Source of the DNA: an uncultured Lachnospiraceae bacterium
GTDB lineage: Bacteria > Bacillota > Clostridia > Lachnospirales > Lachnospiraceae
Reading direction: 5' to 3'
NCBI GenBank assembly: GCA_902762905.1
Contig: CACWQE010000026.1
Coordinates: 1 to 34,305, forward strand
DNA: 34,305 nucleotides
Shown: piece by piece, positions 23,627-30,952 of the stretch
Layout of the letters: each line of letters opens with the position of its first letter
How positions within the stretch are numbered: position 1 is the first letter of the stretch
Position numbers and translations under genes: made by a program
Notes under the pieces: generated by a model
What the model was told of the DNA's origin: nothing
Databases searched by the model: none
What the model saw: the letters and a program-made list of their open reading frames with translations, nothing else

Positions 23627-25534
23627 TCAACGTAACTTGAATATAAATTCCTCATCACCTAAAACAATCTTGCAATCCTGTGTCAACAATTCATTCTCGC
23701 CATCCTCAAGTGTCTTACCATTCACAAATGTATGATTCGTTGACTTATTATCACGAATATAATAAATGCCATCCTTATTGGTAATCACAGCATGCACTCT
23801 GCTGACCGCACCATTGCCTTTCACAGAATAGTCAACACCCATACTGGCTTTGCCAATCTTGAAATTCTGTTTTGTGATCATAATTCTCTCATCTGTATTC
23901 ACACGAATCAGATACGGGTTCACTTTCGGAACACTGACATTACCCTTTAATAAACCGGTTGCTCCACTGATGGTCTGACTTAAGATACAATTACTTACTA
24001 CTTCTTCCTCTTCCGGCTCTACCACTTCTGTCACTTCATCTTCTTCCGGCTCTACAGAGGTTTCTGCTGCCCGCTGCTCCTCTGCAGCTTTCAGCTCTTC
24101 CTGTGTATTCTTCACAATACTTGCACGGCTCACCTTAATATTCTTACGAATCTTAAGACCCGATTCCTCGTGATGTGCCATCTGTTCTTCTAGTTCTTTC
24201 TCTGCTAAGAACTCATCTAAATCATCTTGAATCACAACACCAACCGATGAAGTGTCCTTGGTCTTAAATGCTGGTTTCTTTGATTCCTTCTTCTCTTCTG
24301 TATTTGGTTTTTCCTTCTTCGCACCAGACAACTTTTCTTTCAGTTTGTTGACAATCTCCTGGCTTTCTGCATCTAATAACTTCGCCTTGGCATCTGCTTC
24401 TTCGGAAACATCTTCCTCACGAGCATCATCCTCTGCCTTTGATTCTTCTGTATCGTCTTCCGGTTCCTCTCCAACGTCTTCTGACTCTTCTACTACCGGT
24501 TCCTCTGTCGCATCATCCGGTTCTTCTGTCTCTGACTCCTCTGCGACGTCTTCCGGCTCTTCTGCCGCCGGTTCCTCTACTACATCATCCGCATCTTCCG
24601 GCTCTGCCTCCTCCGCAGTATCCTCTTCTGCGGTTTCCTCCTCTTCCGCAGCAGTGCTCTCATCCACATCTTCTATATCATCATCTTCTGTCTCAGCAAC
24701 TGGCTCCTGCACATCTTCCGAACCTTCCTCAGATTCTTCCACTGCCTCTTCCTCGACAAGTTCTCCAGTAGTTTCCGTATCCTCTTCCGGCATATCCTCC
24801 AAGTCCTGCATTACCTCTTCAAGATCATCCGCTTCCTCCAATGCCTCTGCCGCTTCTAAATCATCCATAGCCTGCGTAAACTCCAGCTCTTCCTCTGTCA
24901 GCACTGTTGTATCCGCACCAACTTCCTGATACTCTGCATAGATCTCGTTCGCATCATCATCCGGTATCTCGATTCCCATGTTCTCCATCAGATCTTCGAC
25001 CAATGTCAACATATTCCGAAGATTAAAAATGGCATGATTATTGATATATGTAAATAACTTTGCTACATAATCTCCATTCTCAGATGGTTCAAAACGAAGA
25101 CTTGCAAGGAAATTCCGAAGGAAATGACTAACATCCACATCTCCCTGCATATCCTCTAGTGGAATACACACAAATTCTACCTTATAATCCGAATCAATAT
25201 AAATATAGCGTCTGTTCAATACCAGATAAGACACAGGAACCCGATATTCTGCCATATCCAACAAGGCTAATATCAGACCACGAAGTACTAACAACACCAT
25301 CTCCGCATTGATCTCCTGATCAGATAATTCGCTTAAATGAATCTTATCCGTGACATCATACGAAAACGTATCAAACTCTTCCCCTTCTTCAAAGATGACC
25401 GGTACAATACCTGCCGGTTCCTCCTCTTCGAGAAAATCTAATACATCTTCATCTAACTCTGCCTCGTTATCAATATTAAAGGTCAGATATTGCTCTTTGT
25501 CAAAATTCCTTACTCTAAAACTTATCTGCTTCAT
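23627..25534 (-). CDS. FHA-domain protein with DUF6382-like N-terminus and acidic linker
   Basis: A 635-residue cytoplasmic protein. The N-terminal region (about 1-190) resembles DUF6382, related in pattern to the pseudokinase-like domain of EssB/YukC (strand pattern YLVLNRRYIYID followed by a hydrophobic IPLED segment). A long acidic linker (about 205-385), rich in Glu/Asp/Ser/Thr, follows, with a phospho-site-like DTTVL (208-212) at its start. A basic, helical stretch (395-480) comes next. The C-terminal FHA domain (543-635) has GKASMGVDY, SRVHAVI (578-584) and STNHTFVNG (598-606), the phosphothreonine-binding loops. Start ATG at 25534 has AAGGGG eight bases upstream; a longer start at 25552 has no such site. 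It likely reads phosphorylated Thr from the kinase, including its own DTTVL. First gene of the cluster. Confidence 0.88.
   Translation of the reverse strand: MKQISFRVRNFDKEQYLTFNIDNEAELDEDVLDFLEEEEPAGIVPVIFEEGEEFDTFSYDVTDKIHLSELSDQEINAEMVLLVLRGLILALLDMAEYRVPVSYLVLNRRYIYIDSDYKVEFVCIPLEDMQGDVDVSHFLRNFLASLRFEPSENGDYVAKLFTYINNHAIFNLRNMLTLVEDLMENMGIEIPDDDANEIYAEYQEVGADTTVLTEEELEFTQAMDDLEAAEALEEADDLEEVMQDLEDMPEEDTETTGELVEEEAVEESEEGSEDVQEPVAETEDDDIEDVDESTAAEEEETAEEDTAEEAEPEDADDVVEEPAAEEPEDVAEESETEEPDDATEEPVVEESEDVGEEPEDDTEESKAEDDAREEDVSEEADAKAKLLDAESQEIVNKLKEKLSGAKKEKPNTEEKKESKKPAFKTKDTSSVGVVIQDDLDEFLAEKELEEQMAHHEESGLKIRKNIKVSRASIVKNTQEELKAAEEQRAAETSVEPEEDEVTEVVEPEEEEVVSNCILSQTISGATGLLKGNVSVPKVNPYLIRVNTDERIMITKQNFKIGKASMGVDYSVKGNGAVSRVHAVITNKDGIYYIRDNKSTNHTFVNGKTLEDGENELLTQDCKIVLGDEEFIFKLR
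24430..24800 (-). repeat. low-complexity acidic coding tract
   Basis: Coding region for the Glu/Asp-rich linker of the FHA protein, with imperfect repeats of a GAA-GAx-CCx/GAx motif type (EEPEDV, ETEEPDD, EEPVVEE). On the opposite strand this yields a Ser-rich open frame that is only a shadow. Such tracts are prone to copy-number change. Confidence 0.7.
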
Positions 25535-25658
25535 AACAAATTCCCCTTCCAAAATATAAATACAAATTCCGGAATCTTCTTCCCTGGCTTAGCTTATCAT
25601 AAACGCAAGTGGGTTCTCCTGTACATCCACTTGACCCTTATTATACATAATTAAGTTT

Positions 25659-25687
25659 ATTATAGTTGATTCCCCAAGGATAAGCAA
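25659..25687 (-). promoter_or_regulatory. promoter for the FHA/kinase cluster
   Basis: TTGCTT (25682-25687), 17-base spacer and a perfect TATAAT (25659-25664) on minus, giving a leader of about 120 bases to the FHA gene ATG. A second TATAAT occurs 18 bases downstream without a clear -35. The leader contains the hairpin at 25606-25633. Confidence 0.68.
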
Positions 25688-25861
25688 GTAATTTATTATG
25701 CAAAAACACGAATTTTCCTTAATTTTCCCTAATATTTTATTGCAATTTATCTCCTCCTTTGTCCTATCACATGTCGTCCATCATCAATATGCTTGAATTG
25801 AATGGAATACAATAGATTTTATCTGTTAAAATTATGAATTTCAATATACAAAAAGGTACAT

Positions 25862-25894
25862 TTTATGATTTTCCTATGCATATTTATGATTTTC
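25862..25894. repeat. direct repeats upstream of the cyclophilin promoter
   Basis: TTTATGATTTTC occurs at 25862-25873 and again at 25883-25894, 21 bases (two helical turns) apart. A related TTATGAATTTC lies at 25832-25842. The spacing suits binding of a dimer or adjacent regulators to one DNA face, but the sequence is A+T rich and chance is possible. Confidence 0.4.
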
Positions 25895-25952
25895 TGATCA
25901 TAATTCTCATTACCTTTCCCCAATAGGATGTTCCCAAAACTGCTCCCGCCAC

Positions 25953-25981
25953 TTGTCAGCTTATTCTTAACATGATAAAAT
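25953..25981 (+). promoter_or_regulatory. promoter for the cyclophilin gene
   Basis: TTGTCA (25953-25958), a 17-base spacer and TAAAAT (25976-25981), about 36 bases before the ATG at 26018. One mismatch from consensus in each box. Confidence 0.68.
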
Positions 25982-26017
25982 GCGTATATTCTAATAGGCA
26001 GAAAGGATGTATATATT

Positions 26018-26539
26018 ATGGCAAATCCAATTGTAACAATTACTATGGAAAATGGCGATGTGATGAAGGCTGAACTTTATCCTGATATCGCACCTAACAC
26101 AGTAAACAACTTCATTTCATTAGTTAAGAAAGGATTTTATGACGGACTGATCTTTCACCGCGTGATCAAAGGATTCATGATTCAGGGTGGATGCCCGGAT
26201 GGAACCGGAATGGGCGGTCCCGGATACAGTATCAAAGGCGAATTTGCAATGAATGGTTTTGAGAATAATTTAAAGCATACCCCTGGTGTTCTTTCTATGG
26301 CTCGTTCCATGATGCCGGATTCAGCCGGTTCCCAGATCTTTATCATGCATAAGACTTCTCCTCATCTTGATGGACAGTATGCTGCATTTGGCAAGGTAAC
26401 TGAGGGCTTGGATATCGTAGATAAGATTGCCTGCGTTGAGACCGATTATTATGATAAACCTTTAGAAGAGCAGAAGATCAAATCGATCACGGTTGAGACT
26501 TTCGGCGAGGAATATCCAGAACCGATTAAAGTACAATAA
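26018..26539 (+). CDS. cyclophilin-type peptidyl-prolyl cis-trans isomerase
   Basis: A 173-residue cytoplasmic cyclophilin with no signal peptide, which speeds proline isomerisation during folding. Signature elements are present: FHRVIKGFMIQGG (47-59 region), the AGSQIFIM strand, and LDGQYAAFGKV, all around the catalytic Arg of FHRVI. It is the only plus-strand gene in the window and is monocistronic: its own promoter lies upstream and two hairpin terminators follow. The start has AGAAAGGA about ten bases upstream. Family assignment is secure; specific clients are unknown. Confidence 0.95.
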   Translation: MANPIVTITMENGDVMKAELYPDIAPNTVNNFISLVKKGFYDGLIFHRVIKGFMIQGGCPDGTGMGGPGYSIKGEFAMNGFENNLKHTPGVLSMARSMMPDSAGSQIFIMHKTSPHLDGQYAAFGKVTEGLDIVDKIACVETDYYDKPLEEQKIKSITVETFGEEYPEPIKVQ

Positions 26540-26549
26540 AAGATACCCC

Positions 26550-26570
26550 GCCTGCATTTGCAGGCTTTGT
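26550..26570 (+). terminator. short hairpin after the cyclophilin gene
   Basis: GCCTGC (26550-26555), loop ATTT, GCAGGC (26560-26565), then TTTGT. Stem is short but GC-rich and begins 11 bases past the stop codon. Confidence 0.55.
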
Positions 26571-26592
26571 GGCACCCACATGAACAGAAAAC

Positions 26593-26648
26593 GCCTGGGA
26601 ATTCATTGTGTAACAAGCATTACACTGCGAACTCCCAGGCATTTTTAT
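26593..26648. terminator. bidirectional intrinsic terminator
   Basis: GCCTGGGA (26593-26600) pairs with TCCCAGGC (26633-26640) and the inner GTGTAA (26608-26613) with TTACAC (26620-26625). ATTTTTATT follows on plus; on minus the stem is followed by GTTTTC. It separates the convergent cyclophilin and CorA genes. Confidence 0.82.
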
Positions 26649-26691
26649 TGTATTCCCATATAAATGTATTCTCTAATTCTAATCCATTGAA

Positions 26692-27633
26692 TCATAACAT
26701 CTTTTTCTTCTTCAGCACTTTGAGTACGATCAGACATACCACAAAGGTTGCTACACAGATAATACCGAAGCCAAATGGCGTCCCTACCAACGGCACCCAT
26801 TTTGCCGATACATTCATTCCATAGAAACCGGAAATGATATTCGGTATCGCCATAACGATCGTAATCGCCGCCAAATATTTCATTACATTATTCAGGCGGA
26901 TATCGATCATATTCGAAAGCAATTCTCTCGTACCATGTATAATATCCCGGTAGATCACCGTCATCTCGATCGCCTGTCCATTCTCGACTTTAACATCATC
27001 TAACAGATCCTTGTCTTCTGGAAACTGCCGCACACGGCTATAGCGGGAAAGCCGGTCGATCACAGCTCCATTTGCCCGAAGGGAAGTTGCGAAATATACC
27101 AGGTTCGACTCTAACTCATGTAACATAATAAGATCTTCTTCCTTGACATCTTCCTGCGCACGTTCCTCAATCTCTGTCCGCATCTTATCAATGGTACGCA
27201 GATATAACTGATACACCATGCAGGTACGATACAGAATCTGATAAACAAAACGCATCTGTTTCTTCGTGCTGAATTCACGAACCGTTGAATTCACAAAATA
27301 CTGCAACACCGGTGTCTCCTCGGCACAAATGGTGACCAGAAATTCATCTAACAGCAAAATACCTAACGGAATGGCCGTGTATGCCTTCTGATCATTACGA
27401 ATCTCAATAATAGGAATATCGATCAGGATCAACGTATAATCATCCTCAATCTCCACACGCGAGCTCTCGTCCGCATCCATAGCGGCACGCACATCGGCGA
27501 TATCAATATCAAACTTCTTAGAGATCAATTCAATCTCATCCGAGCTTGGATCCGTAAGCTGAATCCACGAACCGGGTTCAAAGGCATGTTCTTCCCCTAT
27601 TACTCTGTTGTCTGTCCGATATATCTTAATCAT
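26692..27633 (-). CDS. CorA-family divalent cation transporter
   Basis: A 313-residue CorA-type channel for Mg2+ or Co2+/Ni2+. The N-terminal cytoplasmic domain (1-250) has a long helical stalk region, and the C-terminus has two membrane helices. The signature GFYGMNV, with the GMN selectivity motif, sits in the loop between them, followed by a Lys-rich tail (KVLKKKKML). I chose the ATG at 27633 because GGAGG lies seven bases upstream; an earlier in-frame start (27741) would overlap the upstream gene and lacks a ribosome site. It may be co-transcribed with the small membrane protein upstream (gap of 100 bases). Convergent with the cyclophilin gene, separated by a terminator. Confidence 0.92.
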   Translation of the reverse strand: MIKIYRTDNRVIGEEHAFEPGSWIQLTDPSSDEIELISKKFDIDIADVRAAMDADESSRVEIEDDYTLILIDIPIIEIRNDQKAYTAIPLGILLLDEFLVTICAEETPVLQYFVNSTVREFSTKKQMRFVYQILYRTCMVYQLYLRTIDKMRTEIEERAQEDVKEEDLIMLHELESNLVYFATSLRANGAVIDRLSRYSRVRQFPEDKDLLDDVKVENGQAIEMTVIYRDIIHGTRELLSNMIDIRLNNVMKYLAAITIVMAIPNIISGFYGMNVSAKWVPLVGTPFGFGIICVATFVVCLIVLKVLKKKKML

Positions 27634-27733
27634 GTCCATGCCTCCATTTCTCGTATATTTCAGTCTGTTGCGACCTAATTCCTGTCTGTAATACGTCCCA
27701 AGCCTCCTTGGCAGAATTCCATCGGAATATCTT

Positions 27734-28213
27734 CTAACCAAACAATACGCCCAGACCGCTGAATAATCCAGAGCTTACAAGCCCCATGATGATTCCTGCC
27801 AAAATGACACCTAATAAAACTGCGACCACACTTGTCTTAAAATCCATATCCAAAATACTTGCTGCAAGCGTTCCCGTCCAAGCTCCTGTTCCCGGAAGTG
27901 GAATTCCCACAAAGAATAACAATGCCCAGAACAGGCCTTTTCCTGCTTTCTGTTTCAGTGCCTCGCCACCTTTGTGTCCTTTTTCCAGACACAAAGTAAA
28001 AAACTTACCAATATACTTCTTGTCCTTACCCCATTCCAAAACTCTTCTTGCAAACCAGAAGATAAACGGAACCGGAATCATATTTCCCAATATGCAGATG
28101 ATATAAGACTGTACCATCGGCAGATGAAATCCAACCGCATAAACGATAGCACCTCTTAACTCAATGAGCGGCACCATAGAAACCAAGAAAATAATAATAT
28201 AATTTTTAAGCAT
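27734..28213 (-). CDS. small multidrug export family protein (COG2426/PF06695)
   Basis: A 159-residue integral membrane protein with about four or five helices. The features ELRGAIVYA near the N-terminus, PVPFIFWFARRVLEW, and the GIPLPGTGAWTGT loop are typical of this family, which is related to the DedA/SNARE-associated fold; the name multidrug export is historical and its substrate is unproven. It starts at 28213 with AAAGGAG upstream, and a good promoter (28269-28298) precedes it. The following gene downstream is corA. Confidence 0.82.
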   Translation of the reverse strand: MLKNYIIIFLVSMVPLIELRGAIVYAVGFHLPMVQSYIICILGNMIPVPFIFWFARRVLEWGKDKKYIGKFFTLCLEKGHKGGEALKQKAGKGLFWALLFFVGIPLPGTGAWTGTLAASILDMDFKTSVVAVLLGVILAGIIMGLVSSGLFSGLGVLFG

Positions 28214-28268
28214 ATATAACTCCTTTATTCATATTCTCCGCCTATTGTATGTGACGAAAGATATGTTT

Positions 28269-28298
28269 ATTCTAACTCTATCGCATTTCATATGTCAA
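28269..28298 (-). promoter_or_regulatory. promoter for the small membrane protein/corA genes
   Basis: Perfect TTGACA (28293-28298), 18-base spacer and TAGAAT (28269-28274) on minus, located directly against the iorB stop codon and about 56 bases before the start at 28213. Confidence 0.68.
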
Positions 28299-28886
28299 TT
28301 ATTTTATCGCCAGTTGACAGCCCGCATCTAACGCTCGCAGATTCAGCTCATAGAAACGCTCCGGAACTTTCTCTTTAATTGCCTGTCTGATCTCCTCCAC
28401 ACTGATGTCAATCTCATTGCACGCAATGGCCGCTCCAAGCAGGATCACATTTAACACCTTGGAAGACCCCAACTCATCCATGATCTGCTGTCCGTCCACG
28501 ATCACAAGTCTCTGAACCTTCTTTTCCAGATAATCCAACATATCCTGTCCTTCATACACCTTAGCTGCCAAAGATGCCGTAACCGGCTTCACTGCCTTCT
28601 TCGACACAACAACAACGCCATCTTCCTTAAGATAATCCAGATTCCGTACTGCTTCTGCCGGTTCAAATGCGATCATCACATCAGCTTTCCCTTTCGGAAT
28701 CAATGGAGAAAATGCACCTTCACCGATCCGGATATGGCTTGTCACACTTCCACCTCGCTGTGCCATACCAATTGTCTCTGCCGATCTGACCGCCTCTCCT
28801 TTCGCCATTGCCGCATAGGAGATCAACTTTGATGCAAGTACCGTTCCCTGACCACCAACACCACATAATATTACACTCTTACTCAT
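28299..28886 (-). CDS. iorB: indolepyruvate ferredoxin oxidoreductase beta subunit
   Basis: A 195-residue subunit of indolepyruvate:ferredoxin oxidoreductase, which decarboxylates aryl-pyruvates from aromatic amino acids to acyl-CoA with reduction of ferredoxin. It is the pyruvate-ferredoxin oxidoreductase gamma-like domain: GVGGQGTVLASK near the N-terminus, then ETIGMAQRGGSVTSHIRIG, both diagnostic. The ATG at 28886 has GGAGG eight bases upstream and overlaps the end of iorA by eight bases; a longer start at 28946 is unlikely. Works as a complex with IorA in the anaerobic cytoplasm. Confidence 0.94.
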   Translation of the reverse strand: MSKSVILCGVGGQGTVLASKLISYAAMAKGEAVRSAETIGMAQRGGSVTSHIRIGEGAFSPLIPKGKADVMIAFEPAEAVRNLDYLKEDGVVVVSKKAVKPVTASLAAKVYEGQDMLDYLEKKVQRLVIVDGQQIMDELGSSKVLNVILLGAAIACNEIDISVEEIRQAIKEKVPERFYELNLRALDAGCQLAIK

Positions 28887-30789
28887 GGCTTCTTCCTCCT
28901 TCAATGGCATGTACCGGACACACACTCTTACAGATTCCGCATCCAAAACATAAAGATGGTTCGATCACAACTTTACCGTCTTCAACCGTAATTGCCGGAC
29001 ATCCTAACTCCCGGATACATTTCTTACAATTGATACAAGTATCTGTATTCACACTGCACTGTGATTCCGGCTTCGATACCGCGATACATGGGGATTTGAA
29101 AATGATCGCTTTCACACCCGGTTTGTCTGCCACTTCTTTGACTGCTGCAATCGCATCTTCTAAGTCTAACGGATTCACCATGCGGACCTCTGTCAATCCC
29201 ATTGCTTCTAAGATCTTCACAATACTTACTTTGTTCACAATGTCGCCCATCATCGTCTTACCGGTTCCCGGATGAGGCTGATGTCCCGTCATTGCTGTAG
29301 TTGAATTATCTAACACAACCAATACCATGTCATGCTGGTTGTATACGGCATTGACTACCCCGGTCATTCCAGAAGCAAAAAATGTGGAATCTCCCACAAA
29401 AGCAAAGCATGTTGTATCCTTCTCAACTACACCAAATCCCTGTGCCATCGTAATGCCTGCTCCCATGCAAAGACAGGTATCCACCATATCAAGCGGCATG
29501 GCATTACCCAATGTGTAACAACCGATATCACCACAGAATACCGCTTTTCGCCCTGCCATGGCACGTTTGACCGCATAGAAGGATGCACGGTGCGGACATC
29601 CGGCACACAGCACTGGAGGACGTACCGGAAGCTCCGGCATGGTAGCATTTTCCTTGCTCAAGACATTGCTTTCTACCTGACTGCCGCTTTCCACCCGGTC
29701 TTTGTCACACACAGATTGAAGATGCAAAAGCTCACAGATATTTGTCTTCACGGATTCCACTGTATTCTCACCAGCAGTCTTCACACTGCCATCCATCTTT
29801 CCATGTATAGCAATCGCTCTCTGATGTTTTCCTGCCGTCTGTAATAGCATTCTCTCAATATACGGATCTAATTCCTCCACAACTAATATCTGCTCTAATC
29901 CATCCATAAAGGAAAGTGCCTGTTCCTCTGGAAATGGATGTGGTGTTCCTACTTTCAACAACCGGCAGACCGAATACCTTCCTGCCGTCTCTTCTCCTAA
30001 GAAATTCCACCCTAATTCTTCATTAAGAATCGCCAATGCTTCTTTCACATAGGCATAACTGATTCCACCACATGCGATACCAACCGTTGCCGCTTTGCTG
30101 CCTTCCATCTTGTTATAGGCAAGTGCGCCAAGCTCATCTGCAATCTGTGGCAAAGTCTCTTCGATCTCACCATGTCTGCGGAAGGACAACCGAGGAAAGA
30201 TCACCCAGCGGCTGGAATCCTTCTCAAATCCTTCTATCTCATTGTTATAATATTCCTCTTTATCCTTGACCTCCAAAGATGCATACGCATGGCACACTCT
30301 TGTCGTCGACCGGAATATAACCGGCGTATGATGCTTTTCTGACACTTCAAATGCCGTCTGGATCATCTCATATGCCTCTGCTGCCGAAGACGGATCGAAC
30401 ACCGGCAGTTTGGCAAACTGTCCAAAGGTTCTCGTATCCTGTTCTGTCTGCGAAGAGATCGGGCCCGGGTCATCTGCAACCATAACGACCATGCCACCCT
30501 TTACACCTACATAAGCAAGGCTCATCAACGGATCACTGGCAACATTTAATCCCACCTGTTTCATTGTCACGATACTTCTTGCCCCACTATATGCGGCAGC
30601 CGCGGCCACTTCCAAACCTGCTTTCTCATTGACAGACCATTCCACATAAGTACTACCATCATTACGTTTTGCAATCGCCTCTAGCACCTCTGTCGACGGT
30701 GTACCCGGATAACCGGACACCACATTGACACCTGCTGCCATTGCACCTAAGGCGATCGCCTCATTCCCCATTAAAAATTCTTTATGCAT
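28879..30789 (-). CDS. iorA: indolepyruvate ferredoxin oxidoreductase alpha subunit
   Basis: A 636-residue thiamine-pyrophosphate enzyme subunit. It begins with the pyrimidine-binding region (GNEAIALGA, SGYPGTPSTE). The thiamine region has GDIGCYTLG, GAGITMAQGFG and a FVGDSTFFASG segment. The C-terminus carries ferredoxin-like clusters (CINCKKC...CP and CFGCGICKSVCP), so two [4Fe-4S] clusters are expected and the enzyme should be oxygen-sensitive. I chose the ATG at 30789 because AAGGTG lies seven bases upstream and family members begin this way; the frame extends 76 codons further into the promoter region. Overlaps iorB by eight bases. Promoter and an operator-like palindrome lie at 30861-30911. 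Confidence 0.94.
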   Translation of the reverse strand: MHKEFLMGNEAIALGAMAAGVNVVSGYPGTPSTEVLEAIAKRNDGSTYVEWSVNEKAGLEVAAAAAYSGARSIVTMKQVGLNVASDPLMSLAYVGVKGGMVVMVADDPGPISSQTEQDTRTFGQFAKLPVFDPSSAAEAYEMIQTAFEVSEKHHTPVIFRSTTRVCHAYASLEVKDKEEYYNNEIEGFEKDSSRWVIFPRLSFRRHGEIEETLPQIADELGALAYNKMEGSKAATVGIACGGISYAYVKEALAILNEELGWNFLGEETAGRYSVCRLLKVGTPHPFPEEQALSFMDGLEQILVVEELDPYIERMLLQTAGKHQRAIAIHGKMDGSVKTAGENTVESVKTNICELLHLQSVCDKDRVESGSQVESNVLSKENATMPELPVRPPVLCAGCPHRASFYAVKRAMAGRKAVFCGDIGCYTLGNAMPLDMVDTCLCMGAGITMAQGFGVVEKDTTCFAFVGDSTFFASGMTGVVNAVYNQHDMVLVVLDNSTTAMTGHQPHPGTGKTMMGDIVNKVSIVKILEAMGLTEVRMVNPLDLEDAIAAVKEVADKPGVKAIIFKSPCIAVSKPESQCSVNTDTCINCKKCIRELGCPAITVEDGKVVIEPSLCFGCGICKSVCPVHAIEGGRSHE

Positions 30790-30860
30790 CTTACTCACCT
30801 TTATCTCAATTCTATGTATGACCAAATATATGGATTCCTGCTCAATTCCATATACGCAAA

Positions 30861-30874
30861 ATGCGAAATCGCAT
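30861..30874. promoter_or_regulatory. operator-like palindrome at the iorA start site
   Basis: ATGCGA, two bases, TCGCAT: a perfect 6-bp inverted repeat just downstream of the iorA -10 box, covering about the first transcribed bases. Its place suggests a repressor site, or a small hairpin in the leader. The regulator is unknown. Confidence 0.45.
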
Positions 30875-30882
30875 ACTATTTC

Positions 30883-30911
30883 AGTATACCATTCCGCATT
30901 CTGTATTACAA
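30883..30911 (-). promoter_or_regulatory. promoter for iorAB
   Basis: TTGTAA (30906-30911), 17-base spacer and TATACT (30883-30888) on minus, about 93 bases before the iorA ATG. Confidence 0.65.
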
Positions 30912-30952
30912 CACCGTAAATAAATTCCACTACACTATGCAAGAGTATACGT

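Larger units (their letters stand above)
25535..26017. other. divergent intergenic region, FHA gene and cyclophilin gene
   Basis: A 483-base A+T-rich region with no gene. It holds the minus-strand promoter at 25659-25687, a leader hairpin with CAAGTGG (25606-25612) paired to 25627-25633, direct repeats near 25832-25894 and the plus-strand promoter at 25953-25981. The part from about 25690 to 25830 shows nothing else I can name. Confidence 0.7.

Noticed and set aside
24252..24929. 225-codon Ser-rich plus-strand open frame
   Set aside because: It is the antisense of the acidic linker of the FHA protein; Glu/Asp codons read as Ser on the other strand. No start signals.
23627..25534. Type VII secretion locus suggested by an EssB-like N-terminus
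   Set aside because: No EssC-type ATPase, WXG100 proteins or other ESX parts are in the window, so only a distant domain resemblance remains.
27698..27711. Short palindrome CCAAG/CTTGG between the small membrane-protein gene and corA
   Set aside because: Only five base pairs with a four-base loop, no T-run and no nearby start; too weak to call.
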